Assembly (NCBI GenBank): GCA_007258455.2
Contig: VDFB02254968.1
Coordinates: 248,001 to 312,000 of the forward strand
DNA length: 64,000 nt
Reading direction: 5' to 3'
DNA from: Sequoia sempervirens
Lineage: Eukaryota > Streptophyta > Pinopsida > Cupressales > Cupressaceae
Part shown: positions 37,090 through 50,735 of the stretch, one piece after another
Layout: each line of letters begins with the position of its first letter
How positions within the stretch are numbered: the first letter of the stretch is position 1
Position numbers and translations under genes: made by a program
The notes under the pieces: model-generated
Seen by the model: the letters and a program-made list of their open reading frames with translations, nothing else
Databases searched by the model: none
Told to the model about the DNA's origin: nothing

Positions 37090-37209
37090 CTATATAGATT
37101 AACTCTGCGTTGTTTACTATGTAATACTCGGAGATTAACGCTGCATTGTTTTCTATCGGAATATTCTCCGGATTAACGCTGCGTTGTTTTCTATTGATAC
37201 TCTCTCGGA
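37090..37209 (-). promoter_or_regulatory. GLR-C promoter: TATA box and three tandem repeats
   Basis: Same arrangement as upstream of GLR-A. CTATATAG (37090-37097) lies about 117 bp before the ATG, and three 36-38 bp units start at 37098, 37134 and 37172. Confidence 0.5.
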
Positions 37210-37376
37210 TAAGATTCTACCCCGTCCTCCAGCTTAGGATATAGTTTTCGCAGCTTAGTGTGAGACTTTATTATTAATTTTTGATGTGATGCTATTTATA
37301 TGAACACTACAATGTATTTTTGTCTTGTTAATATAAAGTATGGTACTTATAACAAATGAGTAATATTTGAGATAAT

Positions 37377-37613
37377 ATAGATCAAACAGGTAGTAGAGTT
37401 GGCTTAGGCAGTGGGTTTGTTCTCCATTGGTCTCGGGTTTGACTCCTCTCCCAGGTTTAAGAGGTGAGACTTCTGGCGGGCGGGGGATTTCAGCCGTAGG
37501 GGACTAGTCTCACCCTAGCTCACTCTCAGGTACCCAAGGTAAGGGTGGTAAGGGTTGTTGGCCACTAGGCTAGGTTGCAGAGACACCCTATAGTATCAAA
37601 AAAAATAAAAAAA
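37377..37613 (+). mobile_element. tRNA-derived SINE (copy 2 of the same insertion)
   Basis: Identical in layout to 4760-4996, with the same 10-bp flanking repeat ttgagataat on both sides. It is a copy by duplication, not an independent insertion. Confidence 0.8.
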
Positions 37614-40600
37614 TTGAGATAATGTTTAATTTGATTAACAATTTTAGATTATTGTTTAATTAGAATAATGTTTGATAGTGTTTTCAAATTATCTATCTCA
37701 ATATTATTATTTTAGATCAATGTTTGTTTAAACATGGATTAATTTAATTAAATAAATAAATAATTAATAGAATTTTTTTATTATTAGATAAATAATTTGA
37801 AAGGAAAAGTTGAAGAAATTTATATAAATAAAAAAATTATTTAATAAAAATAGTTAAAGTTCTATAAGAGATAAGAGTAGAGTTAAGGTGGTTGAATTGA
37901 GGAACATGAGATTGTATCGAAATGGAAGAATGTTCTAAGATCTATATATTGTTAATGTTAACAAATGTGTTGTAGAATCTTAAGATTAGGTCTTTATGTT
38001 TATGTGTGTGTAATGGGTGTCACACTATTAGCCATGTAAGCTAGTGATAAGGAGACTTTCCAAATTAAGTACCCTAGACCTTGTAGGTGGCACTAGAGAA
38101 GCTACATAATTCCTCAAGAGTGGCATTTCACATCAAATAAATGTAATCCATAAAATGAAGATGAGACACTAGATCTAAACCTTTCACAATGTGATACCTA
38201 GAGATAAAAACAAAGCACCTAAGATGCTTAAAAAACCTACCCAAACCTTTTACTAGAATGATATAGAGAAAGAGTCACCCTCACATAAACCTCTTTTAGA
38301 ATGGAAAATAGTTGAAGGAGAACCATTTATAAGAATAAAGAAGGAAGGAGAGCTACAAAAATTCTTTACCATCTTCAACACTATGAATTATCCTCCCCTT
38401 TCGATGGTAGTATCTATGGGGTGCCTAATTGAATATAAATGACTTGATAAAGTTACCAACCTCAGGGATTGAATTTAAATTATATTATTCTCCCATGAGG
38501 GTGAATAGGGTAGAGGGAATGCTACCTACTAGTTCATGATAAAGGTGATAGAATTTGACAATTGATAGAAAACCTCATACTTAGAAATAGTTGGTAGCAC
38601 ATACTTATAGAGAAGGGGATTCGTCACCCTCAAGACTCTAGGTCATGAGAGATCCCTAAGGAATGGACTACCCTAAACTACCTTAGGTTGTTTGACAAGT
38701 ATTTCAAAAATTGAGTGAGTCAGCCATAGAGGTTTCAGATTATGGACCAATAGCTCACTGTCTGAGGATGGCAGCGTAGGAACCAGACTCCAACACGGTG
38801 CGCTAGTGTCTCAGGGACGCGCTGGCATCCTAGGGATGTGCTAGCATCCTATACGGATAGGGGTCTACCAAACAAATAGAAAATAAAAAGGGCCTACTTA
38901 CGATCCGACTGACAAAGTTTTACAATTTGACAAGGAAATTACAAGAAACAAAAATTATAACAAGAATAGTGGAAACTACTCTAATACGTAAATGACAAAG
39001 AAAGGTGAGGAAAAGGTACCACTCCACCCATGCTTTAATTCTTCAACTTTGACTTCAAAAGGATGAACCAACACTTTCACACATGGAAATAGGAAAAATG
39101 TTGGGCTACATTTTGAGCTTTGCCTCAGTCAGACCCTCGCTTTGGTGTTCCCACCTCCATGGACAACCAAATATGCAACAAGATAGAGAAATTGATAAAG
39201 AAAAGAAAGGAAAGGACACTATCAAATAGAGTGCAAAGACAGCTTGAATGCTACTCTATAAGACATAATGATACAATAAAATAACAAGAGCAATATCACC
39301 TTTCCTCCTACTAGCACTCAAGGCTGAGAAGTGAAGATGAAACCACGTCAAGAGAATGAAGCTTCAATAACCTACAAAGAGGGTGGAGTTGCAACAAGTA
39401 TACATTGTAGAAGCCAAGTAGAGAGCAAGAATCACCAAGAAGAGAGCAAGAGTGAGCTTGAGAGAGAGAGAGTTTGTGAAAGAATGATCAAGAAGTTGCA
39501 AGAATTCGCATGGAGTGAAGAAGTGAGTTTGAATTGCCAAAATGAAGGTAAAAGGTCAATCAAGGGAGGATAGAAGACATTACCTTTGTAGCCAACCGAA
39601 GACATAACAATTATGCAGATTCTAGAGGCAAGAATCTTGTTAGGACATAAACATGGCATGCAGACATCCACATGGCACGTTAGCATCCCTGAAAAAATTC
39701 CTCCATCAATGCAAAACAAGGCCACACAGAAGGAATAAGCTGATCATGGCAGGTTTGCATCATGTTCGACTTATAGTTTCTAAAGTAAAGGTAAAATAAA
39801 TGGGGGATTTTCCAAGAGTGAAAATTTTTGCTATTACAATACTTAGGTAAAATGTGTGGAAATTTTATAATTTTTCCTTCCACAATAATTATGGCAATTT
39901 TTGGATGCAACCACCAAGTTTCTATTTTCTTCTCTTTCAACTCTTTAGCTAATAGAGGATACATTCTAGACATGGGATTTTTATGGACCTTATCATAAAA
40001 AACAAGATAATAGATATCAATTGTAGCTCCAGTATCATCCACATACATGTTATCATGAAGCTAATGGACAATCATTTTAGAACCTAACCTCCAATTTTTT
40101 AATAAAAGGGAAAACTTTATGGTGGTGCAAATTGCATCTATGATGTACATAAGGCATATAAAAATTATCTCATACTTATTCTTGTTAAAATTTACACCTC
40201 AAAATTAATGAGATTAGTTCTCTATACTTGGGTATTGGCTCCATGAGAATCATATGCAATTTTGGGACCCAAATAGTATCCAAGTGAAAACAACCATTTG
40301 TCCCAAATATTTTATAAATCAATTTCATAAATTTTATAGAAAGTTGTGAATACTATAATATGAAAGTTCATTTTTCTTGTGCAACTATGTGTTGTAGCCT
40401 AATCCTCTAGTGTACTATAAACATCATTTCCTTGCAACCATTTCTTGGAAATTGTGGTATCATATCTAAATGTGGGCTCTACAAAAAGTTTAACATTCCA
40501 CTTCACTAAATCAAATGATGAGATCTATACTTACAATCTTGATATGATAGTTATTCATTTTGCAGTAGACAAGGATACCTTCTATTAAATCCTTGTACAT

Positions 40601-42123
40601 GATGTTAAATTTGCTAATGGATCTATGTAACAATGACGCCCTTACTTTTCTAGGAATAGTGGTTTTTCCTTCATCTTTAAGCCAATTATTGAAAAGGGGA
40701 CATATCATAGTAAATATAAAGGATTTATGTGGCTACTAGAGTGTATACATGTACTAGAACATTTTACCTACCATGTCTTCTTCTGTAATTCATTCTATGT
40801 TCTACAAGGTCTCCTAGCTTGGGATTTCCCATTAGCTTATGGGTTGTGTAAATCCTTAAGCAAATTGGGTCTAAGCACCTAAAAAATAAATTAAATCATG
40901 TATGATTTGGTAATGATAATGGATTCATTAATAATACCTTAATCTAAAGAATTTGATAAATTTGATTATAAATTTAACTTAGTTCCTCTTAAATTGAGAA
41001 GATAAACTCAAGATTCAAATGAGATAAGAATTTGTTCCTTAATTAACCATTCACGTCTCCAAGATCTACATAGAAGATATTTCCACATCTTTTTTTCTTA
41101 GGTTACAAACTATCCTTTCATATTCTAACAAATGCAGCATCATTGTACACACTCAATTTCACTTAATTTTCTTGATTCCTCTGCTTCTAAATTTTAAATC
41201 TTAATATCCATGTAAAATTTGAAATCGTGATTAAATACATTAAACATGGATTTTAAGTTCCACCAAATTCAAAATATTCACTTATAAACACATGGTTATA
41301 AATTAATTGGCTTGAATAATCTCCTTGGGTTCATTGCATGCCTCTCTTTCCCAACTCTATTTATTAATAGATGTGAAGTCTCTTATAAATTGAATAGGGT
41401 CCATTGGAAATTCTAGGTAAAACATGGATTTGACATTCAAACATGAGATCCATTATAAAATATTTTTAAACCAATACTAGTCCAACCATGCACTCAAAGA
41501 TTAGCATTGTTTTCCACTAGACTTGAGTTCCTTTATAAATGAGCTTGTATAAATGTCTTGTCTACAAAATTCTCAAGAGGTTTATTATATTTCAAATATA
41601 AATATGAGAATGTGAGTTAATTATGTTTAATAAACTTCTTGCCTCCACCACTCACTAAGGAACCACAAATTTAAAGTGTCTAGTTTCAAAAATGCAAAAT
41701 TGCATATCAGCTGACTTTAATAGCTAGTTCAAGTTCATAAATACCTCAGTCTTAAAACCATACTATCTACCAAACTTGAGACTAACAAGTAAAATATAAA
41801 TTTAATTTTTCATCTTGAGTTCAAGGAAATAATGGAATTCAAATATTATGCAAAACATGGATGTGACGTTGTGGGTTAGTGACCTCAAGGAAAGCACTTT
41901 GGTTCCACTACACACTTGAACTTAAAATGTATTTACTAAGAAATATGAGAATATGATTTAAATGGAATTAATAACACATCAAATTTGCAACTAGAAACAA
42001 GCCAAGATTACATGGAAATAATGTTTTTTGAAGACAAAGCCATGTAATATAATCAACTCAAAAGATACACAAGAATCATAGATTCAAGATAAATAAAAGA
42101 CACTTCGACCAAGATATTATGAT

Positions 42124-42383
42124 TGTTGATGTCAACCACCTCCCAGGAGCACAACCTGCAAATAAATCTTCACAGAAGAGAGAAGCACTATGCTATTTCA
42201 CTAGAGATGAAAATATATTCAAATGAAATATAGAATACATAATGTACAAGATTTTTAAAGCCATGAAAAATGTGACAGGTGAACAACTACCCAATAAAAA
42301 TGTGACAGGTGAACAACTACCCAATACGAGAAAAAGCCACCTACGTGATTAACCCTAAGTGAAAACTTAACACTACACTAACA
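42124..42383 (-). repeat. LTR of an old minus-strand copia element
   Basis: On the minus strand it starts TGTTAGTG directly after the polypurine run AAGGGGGG and ends ATCAACA, giving TGTT...AACA termini. The position fits the 3' LTR of the copia remnant whose integrase and protease lie at higher coordinates. A matching LTR is at 63352-63581. Confidence 0.65.
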
Positions 42384-43559
42384 CCCCCCTTAAGTGCAAA
42401 CTTGGGGAGAATTATTATGCAAAATGAAAATTCAAGATGGGTCTCGGCTACAAGGTCATGTTAGATACCCATTTACAACTGCAAATGCAAGAAAAATAAA
42501 TCTCTCACAACAAGAGAAAAGGAGAAAAACATTGTGGGAAAAAACCCCTCTCCAAAAGAGAGAAAAAGAAAAACAAGATGCATGGATGGAGGACTCAATA
42601 ACACCCCCTAAGGACTACATACATCATGTATATGCAATCAATAAGCCCCCCTCCATAAGAGGGAAAGAGAGAGACTATATTTCCCCCCCACAATGTGTAA
42701 TCATCTACAAAAATGGTAAAGTGTCTGAAACAAAACATCATCCAATGTCGACAAACAACTTGTCTCCCTTTTGGAAGAAACAAAACCTAATACAAATACA
42801 AGAATGCTTCCCATTCTAGATAGGAATTAGCAAGTGAAATCCAAATTTAGGATGATAATGTCTCTGGAATCAACTCATGTGGACCGCCAAGACCCTGGAA
42901 GATGATGCCACGAACCAATCAAGAACATGCCCAATCACAATAGAAGGTGACAAACAAGGTACCACTGGAAATTGATTTTGAACATTCTCCAAAGATAGAG
43001 ATGGAGTGACTACAATTGTACCACAACTATCATCAAATAGGAAAATTAATCTCTCAAATGTGTCTTCCAAGTCTGAAATGTGAGATTCCACAAACAATGA
43101 ACCAATGTCCGACAAATAGGAATCTCAATCAGGAAGACAATGATAATCCCATTGTTTAGGAATGATGGAAGTACTTAATGAAGGTGGATCAACTATCTCT
43201 GACAAAGAATTGAGAACCTCTAAAGCAACTATAACCTCATCTAAAGTCTCAAAACCTCCAAAGGATCACAAGAATGGTTTATCTTCTTTGAAGAACAAAG
43301 AGACACACTAGTATTGGAAAGAGGACCATCAAAAGATGGTGAAGTATCAAGATCTCCATATGATTCTCGAATGTAATTTCAAAGAGCATAAGGGCACTCA
43401 AAATGAACAAGTGAATCCAAAAGGTCATCATCATTTATATGCTCATAAATAACTCTAAAGACTCTAGCCCTATATCCTTTCCAAATCATATACCACAACG
43501 TGTACCTGTAATAGGAACTTCATTATACAAATATGGTAATAGATTCTACTCAATAAGAT

Positions 43560-44420
43560 GAGTGAGAATAAAATCATTCCATTGTCTAAAGTTTCCTTTC
43601 TCCAAAGAAACCATTATAACTGATTCTTCAAAAATTTCAAAGATAGTGCTTTCACAAGTATAAAAAACTTCCAAAAAAAGAATTACAAAGTTAAAAAACC
43701 TGATTTTGTGCAAAAACTATACCATTCAAGCACCACGATCTTCGGGGCACAAGAATCCACATAAATGCCAAGCACAAACCATCTCACAGAGCACACCAAG
43801 ATTTCTAAATGTTGTATAGATTTCTCTCATCCATAGGGATCCAAAGATTGTACCCTTCCACACTAACACCATATCCAATTAGGATGTACACATAATTGTC
43901 TTATTATCCAACTTTGAGCACTTCTCCTTAGACAAATGAGCATGTGTCTCACAATCAAAAACGTGAAGATGTTGCAATGAAGGATGTATTCCCATCCAAG
44001 CCTCCATAAGTTGTATCCATAAGAGTTGATTTACGAGACATGTTAACTAGGTAACAAGTTGTGATAACCACTTCTACCTATAAATTATACTCCAAGCTAA
44101 CCCCACTAAGCATACTCATATCCCTCTCCATCAAGTCATATTCGTTCTCTATGCAACTCTATTTGTCTAATATGTATATGGATTTTTCATATGTCTCTCT
44201 ATCCTATGCTCCTTATAAAATTTATCAAAATCTATTGAACAAAACTCAACCATTGTCAATTCTCAAAATCCCAATCTTCCTACTAAACTAATTTTCTATA
44301 TGAGCCAAGTAAAATCTATAAAACTATTAAAGACTTCATATTTACTTCTAAGGAAATACAGATATTTCCTTTCAAAATAGTCATCTATGAAAGATACATA
44401 AGGGTAAATGCAAGAAGATG
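43560..44420 (-). pseudogene. Copia integrase remnant of the old minus-strand element
   Basis: Broken minus-strand frames show SFIDDYFERKYLYFL, then a stretch like DNGGEFCS and a basic region with multiple stops and frameshifts. Between this and the LTR only 1.2 kb remain, too little for RT and RNase H, so most of pol has been deleted. Confidence 0.6.
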
Positions 44421-44469
44421 AGTCCACGAAACATGGAAGTTTTTGCCTTAGAAAAAAACTCGAAATCGA

Positions 44470-44885
44470 TTTCAAGAAAACGAGATCTCATTTTTTAATA
44501 AATGGGATCATGTTTAGGTTTGGGGTCCCGAGCCTAAAAGGGATCCTGTTTTGAAAATTTTCCAAAAATGGAAATTTCTATTTTTGGAAACTTTTCAAAA
44601 TAGGGTCCCGTTTTGATAATTTGCCAAAAATGGAAGTTTCCATTTTTGGCAATTTTTGAAACAGGATCTCGTTTTAGAACGAAATCCTATTTTTTTAAAA
44701 TATAAATTTTTGGTGGGGTTATGCTTTGTTTCTTGGTTCGGAAAAAGCATTAAGGATTTGAACCTAGGCCTTCAACCTAATTTGACCTAAAAGTTGAAGG
44801 TCTTGACAATGTCACCAAAAAATAGTGACTTTGGACATATGGCTGATGAGTTTTTTGCATAAATTTTTGATGAAATTAAAATCCA
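44470..44885. repeat. Left member of an inverted pair with 57085-57507
   Basis: The core at 44700-44880 (ggttcgg…aaagcatt…gaacctaggccttcaacc … tttggacatatggctga) is the inverse of 57095-57275. Its outer side has degenerate gggtcccg, gggatcctg and cgagatctc motifs, matching the better-kept palindrome array on the right. Confidence 0.7.
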
Positions 44886-45625
44886 TTATAGATGAGACAG
44901 TGTAGATTCCAAATATGTAATTTTTTTACAATTGGATTAGTTTTTCTATTTTTCAATTAACTTCGGATGAAACTAGTCCATAAACTTTAAATATCAGGGT
45001 TTTTTACTATTTTAATAACTTTTTTATTAAAATATTATTTTGTAAAAAAAATGCACAGAAATGTACTTCAGACAATTCTTTTCAATTTCAAAAAGAAAAT
45101 CAAAAAATAATAAGTTTAGGTCATCTTATGAGTGGAATACATAACGATTTTTCAAAATGACAAATATGGCTAATAAAAATTTAACAAAAAAAAAAAATCA
45201 ATAAAAAATTACAAAAAAATATTGAAAACATGCTTCAATGAGTTACAATTTTTTTCCCAAAAGGATTTAGAAAAATATGATAATGTAGGTCAAAATATGG
45301 ATAACGTACACGTGCATGGTATGGTAAAAAAAAAGTGACTTTTAAACAACAATTTTCAGAAACGCCTATTGAAAATCAATTTGTAGCATCTGGGTATTGA
45401 AATAAATTACATATTTGGAAACTAGACTCTAAGTACCACATTTTATGATCAATGACTTTTTCCAAGATTTCATCTCTAAGTGCTTCAAATTTTAAGGTCA
45501 AATGTGTCAAATTCTGAAAATCAAGGAAAACACTTCCACCTTTTGGCCAAAAAGTGGACTCAACTTCTTGCCAGCACCGATAATACAAAGGTTTTGAAAT
45601 AGAATAAACATTTATGTACAATGTA

Positions 45626-47309
45626 AGAATGGCGGAGAACGGGAGTGCGGGAGTGCATGTGGGCGGGAGTATTTTGAAATCTGATGTTGGAGAGGAGAGC
45701 TCGGAGGAAGACGATGGTGATTCGGAGGATGGGGATCACGCCTGGACTCTGCTCTGGGCTGGCCCGTTTGCTGCGGAAGATTCACAGCGTTTGTTTGGGA
45801 TCCGCTGGTGGTGGTTGGGTTCTTCGATTCAAGAGGGGGGCTCTTTGTCGTTTCCTGGACTGTGACTTCTTGTGGCTATGTTTCGCGTGGGCCTGTTGGA
45901 TATTTTCTTTAGATTCTTGGCTCTCCTTCCTGCATGCGGTGCTTGATGGGGTTTGGGTGCAGGTTGCCCTACTTATATCTTTGGTGGGTGTCGTCTATAC
46001 GGTGGGTTCGTTGTGGTGTCTTCTTTGAAGAAGTGTGGTTTAAGATCAGGCCAATCTTTGTTGCTACTCGGCGTAGCAGGAGGGCTTGGGGACTTTTCAT
46101 GTCAAATTGGTCTTCTTCCTGCTTCTTCTTGGTCGTCCCTCACTCTTACCCGTGGTGTGTTCGATGCCTATTTTCTGAGGGCTCTCTTTTTCGGTTTGTT
46201 CTGGTTCATTCTTTTCCCCTCTTTGTGGTTTGATGGTGTTTTCCATTGGCAGTTTGTGAGGAGTTTTGGCCCCTCTCTTTCTTTGGTCAGCGTGTCAAGG
46301 TTGCTTGGTGTGCTCTCTTGTTGGGTCTTCTCTTTACTACTTTGTTGTGCGGGAACCCCTGTTCCTCTTGGGGTTTGCTTGTTCCTAAGCTTTCTGAGAT
46401 TGATTTTCAGCTTTTGATGGTGGTCGGGCCTATGCTTTCTAAGTTTGATTTTTTGTCTCATCAATACCTAAAATATGGTTGTTTTACTTTTTTTCTTCTC
46501 TCCCCGCACCCCGAATTGTCTTCTAATCTTTTGGGAGAGGTTCTTGGTCCATGGTGTTGTTCTATGTGTTTCCTATTGGGTATCTTTGGGTCACTCTAGC
46601 CTTTCCTATGGAGGTGGTCCTATCTTCTATTGAGGGGGAGATGGATGTGGCTGGTTGTGACCTCTCTCCTATAGAGGTGGAGCGGGATGCTTTTGAGTTC
46701 GCCTGGAAGAACTACTGAGGGGCTGATTATGCCCTATTTTGTGGCTGCAAGGGAGTTGTGGCTGGCCTACATGCTATTTTCTTTTCTTCATCTTCTATTG
46801 AGGTGGAGATCTTAAAAAGAGAGTTAATCTTTATGGAGTTCTATCTCAAGGATAAGGGGTGTTGTAGTCACCACGATATAGTTGAGCTTGGGTTTCTCTC
46901 CTACAGAGGTGGAGAGAACAGATGGTCTTTGAAGACTACTTTTGTTGCCTTACACACTTGTGGTTACCCTTCCTATAGAGGTAGAAAGTGTGGTTTACGA
47001 GGCTCTGAAACTTTTGTTGTTGGAGCTTTGTTCCAGATCTGTAGTGGGTTGTTGGTCCCATCAAAACCAATGAGTGTTAGACTCTTGTAGTTTCTTAGTT
47101 CTTGTATGGGCTGCCCGCTGGCTTTTGGCTAGGTGTTGGCTTGTTGTTTCCCTGTGGTGGTGCTGGTTGTTTTTGTTCCTATCGTTCAAGCAGCTTGTTC
47201 TTCTTGGTGTGGGTTTTGGGTCCCCTTAAGATCTGAAGGTTTTGGGTCCTTTCAAAACCTGTTGTAAATGGTTTTGGGTCCATTCAAAACTTGTTTTTTC
47301 CTTTATCAA
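45626..47309 (+). mobile_element. LINE-like retroposon with 20-bp target duplication
   Basis: A 1684-bp insert flanked by aaacatttatgtacaatgta at 45606-45625 and 47310-47329 (the first As may belong to the tail). It starts close to an ATG (45629; MAENGSAG, then an acidic run SSEEDDGDSEDGD). It is GC/T-rich against an AT-rich background, carries repeated phrases like cctatNgaggtggag in its second half, and ends with two ggttttgggtcc phrases and a short A tract. The long variable-length target duplication and A tail indicate target-primed reverse transcription. No endonuclease or RT domain is present. Confidence 0.75.
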
Positions 47310-47329
47310 AAACATTTATGTACAATGTA

Positions 47330-48195
47330 CCAAATACATATAAATGAATCGAGTCCAACACCCTAGAAGATTTTTGAAAAGTATAATAAAACTAAAAGTG
47401 ACTTTGTTTACCATATATGTAATTTTCACAAAAATCAAACTCAAGACTACAACCATTTATACCCTCTACAAGATTCTTATTTTTCAAGGTCCTTAGATCT
47501 TTCTCACCTAGAAAACCCATTGTCTAATGATGCAACATTATCTTCTCTACAAGTAACTTAGTATCTAAAGAAAGACCACCCTTTGGTACCCACAAAGTAC
47601 AACCATCAAAAGTAGATGCAACACTCCTCATTTCCAGTTTCAATGGTGAAGGTGTATATTCTATAGATATCCTCACTATAGCAATAGAAGAGTTATTGCA
47701 CTAAATGATGCCTACATCCAATTGAAACAAAGTGCCCACACCTTAGTGAACACCATAGCTCCTCGCACCATATTACACTCTCCATTAAAGAACACAACTT
47801 GCACACCCACATCATTAAAAATTTTGACTAAAAGTAGGCTTTGTACAAAACCAAGGATGTGCAAACCTCCATTGATCCCCTTCACATTTCCATTAGGGAA
47901 TAAAATCAAGACTCTTCCATAGCCAACAATCTTTAAGTGAGAGTCTTCAAAGTATGTGCCTTCCTACCACCACATTCTTCATACTTTGAAAACCAACCTT
48001 GATGTGAGGTCATGTGAAAGGAAGCTCTAAAATCTCTCAACCACACAACTTTCGATGCACACAACTTTCGATGCATGTGTTGTTAAGGCCATGACAAAAG
48101 CATCACCATCATCCTAAGATTTTTCAAATTCATAATCTAAATCATTTTTCTTTTTCTTTTTCTTCTCCTTGAAATCTTTTTTGAAATAACTAGAC
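47330..48195 (-). pseudogene. Copia gag tail, protease and GAG-pre-integrase remnant
   Basis: On the minus strand: DDGDAFVMALTTHAS, then DFRASFHMTSHQGWF (the protease active-site position, with D-F-R-A in place of D-S/T-G-A), then FPNGNVKGINGGLHILGF and FNWM, the usual region before the integrase. Several frameshifts and stops occur. It belongs with the integrase remnant at 43560-44420; the intervening DNA is later insertion. Confidence 0.7.
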
Positions 48196-48199
48196 TGTA

Positions 48200-50735
48200 A
48201 TAAGATAGTTTGAATTGGAGGATTACATTTAATGTATGTACTTCTTATAGCATCTAGAAGATAATTTATAAAGTTTAACTTTATAAATAAATTACTTGTT
48301 TATTAATTAAATTTATAATCAAAAGTTATAACATGAAAGGTTGTGACGTATTCACCAATCCCTTAGATTGTTGTAAAAAAAGGCAATCATGGTGAAAGGA
48401 TATGTTACATTGTGAATACATGACATATATTGGTATATGCAAGAGGCATAACTACATGAGAGGTTTGTTAATGAATGCATTGTTTGTGCATGTGAGGTCA
48501 TCGTAGAGAGAAAGGGAGGAAGAAGATACTATAAATTTCAAATTTGTGATATGTTTGTGGATATAAATAGTATTATAAGTTTCTTAAAATAATGGATGAT
48601 TTTAATGGGATTTTTATCGACAATGGTTTTCCACATATAAACAATGTGCTCTTTGTGTAGGTTTTTTTTTACTTCTATATTGTTTTCTATTTATTTCATA
48701 ATTAGTTGCCAATAGATCTTGGTTTTGAATATGATATCAAAGCTACTTCAGTCTTTATTAATCATTTTATAGGTATAATAGTTGCATTAAATAATTATGG
48801 TTGAATTCAATTAACATCATTTGTTCGGATTTTAGTTTAAACTTGTTTTAGGTGGCTCGAATGAAATTACACTAGCTTCTTCAATAGAATCTACTTATTA
48901 GTGTGATTTCAGATTAACCATCTAAACAAGTTAAAGCTTAAAATGTGTTGTTTAAGCTTACCTACTTCAATGCCTCATTTCGTTGATGGGTAAATTAGTC
49001 ATTACCATCGTGGGGATGGGCAAAGCAAAGAAAGAGATTTTCTCTCCAAAACATTTTTGACAGAAACAAAGAAAGGATGCTGGAAAGGATTTAGAGGCAA
49101 TGGTTGTGGAGTTTTTGAGAAAAAAAATCTAGTCTGTTGTGATAAAATTGTCAGAATTCCAATCATGGTCCCCTTTAAAAAAAACAACTATTTTCTTCCC
49201 TATCACTGTGTTCTCCTCCTCAACAGAATTCACACCAGTCTGCTCTCTATTATGCTCAGGAACAACAGCTTTTATTAACTCTATATCATATTAAAGATCC
49301 TAGATTATCTTTTGGAGATCTAGCGATGCCTGAAATAAATTAATTAATGTAGGATCTCTACAGATTTTATTAACTCTATATCATATTAAAGATCCTAGAT
49401 TCTCTTTTGGAGATCTAGCGATGCCTGAAATAAATTAATTAATGTAGGATCTCTCTGAATCAAAGCAGCCATTAGATTCCACAGAAGAAGAATTATAAGG
49501 GCCCCTAGTTAAATCAGAATAACAACTTAAAGCCTCCAACTGGGCATTAACATTATAACACATAAAAATATTGCGTGGAAGGTTCTTTATGTGTTAAAGG
49601 TTCCCTATGACTTCATCTTTTTTCAATAACCATGGTTGCATAGGAGCCACTTTATTTTCTTAACTTTGCAACTCTCTCCAAAGCTTCCCTTTTGAACTTA
49701 AAAAAAAATCTTTCTCCAGCCAAGTCTTTTCCACTTTGAATGATGAGCCATGGCCTCGTCCATGCCTTGTCTGTTAACATTATGTACGTTGTGGTCGGCT
49801 CCATGGAAATAGCTAGTGCATTTGCTCCAATGCACCAGCTATATAAGCGCTTCCCTACCCATGGTTGTCGCGAAAGCTACAGACAATTGAAGAAAATGTA
49901 TTCTGCAATGCATGGTTAAGACCAGGATTGTTGCATTACAATGTGTAGAAATAATGTCCCTCCTAAATGCTAAATTATCTCTCGTTGTTTGTTGTATGCT
50001 TGGTACTGAAAAACGCCATAAGTGTTAACAGAGGATTATAAGTACAGAAGGGGTATTGACATGCAAGAGTGGAACTCAGCCAAAAAAAGCATTCATGTGT
50101 TCGTTAAGATCAACTGTCATGGCCCGATGGATTCACAAGTTTTGAACTACTACACGAGCTTATTTTACAAGATGGGCTTTACATTCTACTAATGGGCGTC
50201 ACGGGTCTGCTATTACGATAGAAAGATTACAACATCAATTAGCATGCTACAAGGCGTAACTTGGTCAAGCGTCAGGGTCATTGTGCCTACCATTAATTCA
50301 TATGAATTATGTGACGAGGGAGTGGCAGAAAGTTTATCATTTTAATCATGATCTTAAAGACATGTTCATTAGTCTTTTCGAGAATCATATTTGTTGTCGT
50401 TCTAGTCAGTTAGTATGGTTGGCTGTGAAGATGCATGGTTTCCCTCACCAAAAAGAAAATAAATATTGTGGACAAGGGCTTCTTTCTTATTTGATTAGTT
50501 TCTTGTTTTTTTATAAAAATAAATTGGATTATATTGATATTGATAATTTTTATATAATATATTATAATATTATGGAGGATTATATATTGAAATTAGAAGT
50601 CATTTTTTATTATATTTATGAATAAAGGGATCTAATTCATGAAAGCTATCTAAGAATTGAATCTAATTCAATCATGCTTTCTAAATATTTGAATTTTGCA
50701 GATGGCATAATCCAGAAACACACCATCACCCTCAC
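48200..50735. other. Spacer with a 95-bp tandem duplication, no gene recognised
   Basis: Contains a near-perfect 95-bp direct tandem duplication (49266-49360 and 49361-49455). A TATA-like ctatataagcg near 49849 is followed by ATGs that lead only to very short frames. The frame at 50281-50625 shows no known domain. Confidence 0.5.

Larger units (their letters stand above)
32619..40330. repeat. Segmental duplication block, copy 2 (GLR-C block)
   Basis: Near-identical counterpart of 1-7713. Here the sequence runs on without a gap into 40331-42804, which is shared with the third copy at 58477-64000. At the six coding differences, GLR-C agrees with GLR-B or is closer to it, so this copy looks like the less altered one. 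Confidence 0.95.
37339..42804. repeat. Block shared with 58477-64000
   Basis: Aligns colinearly with 58477-64000 at roughly 96-97% identity by eye, so this is an older duplication than copy 1/copy 2. Both carry the same SINE and the same copia LTR. A 32-bp tandem duplication at about 42266-42328 is unique to this copy, and about 110 bp at 61671-61782 is unique to the other. The minus-strand frame at 40511-40708 (start MICPLFNNWLKDEG) has a close relative at 61739-61933. I recognise no family. Confidence 0.85.

Noticed and set aside
45684..46599. Overlapping plus-strand frames as membrane proteins
   Set aside because: Hydrophobicity follows from T/G-rich composition in a retroposon. The frames overlap in all phases and have no conserved motif.
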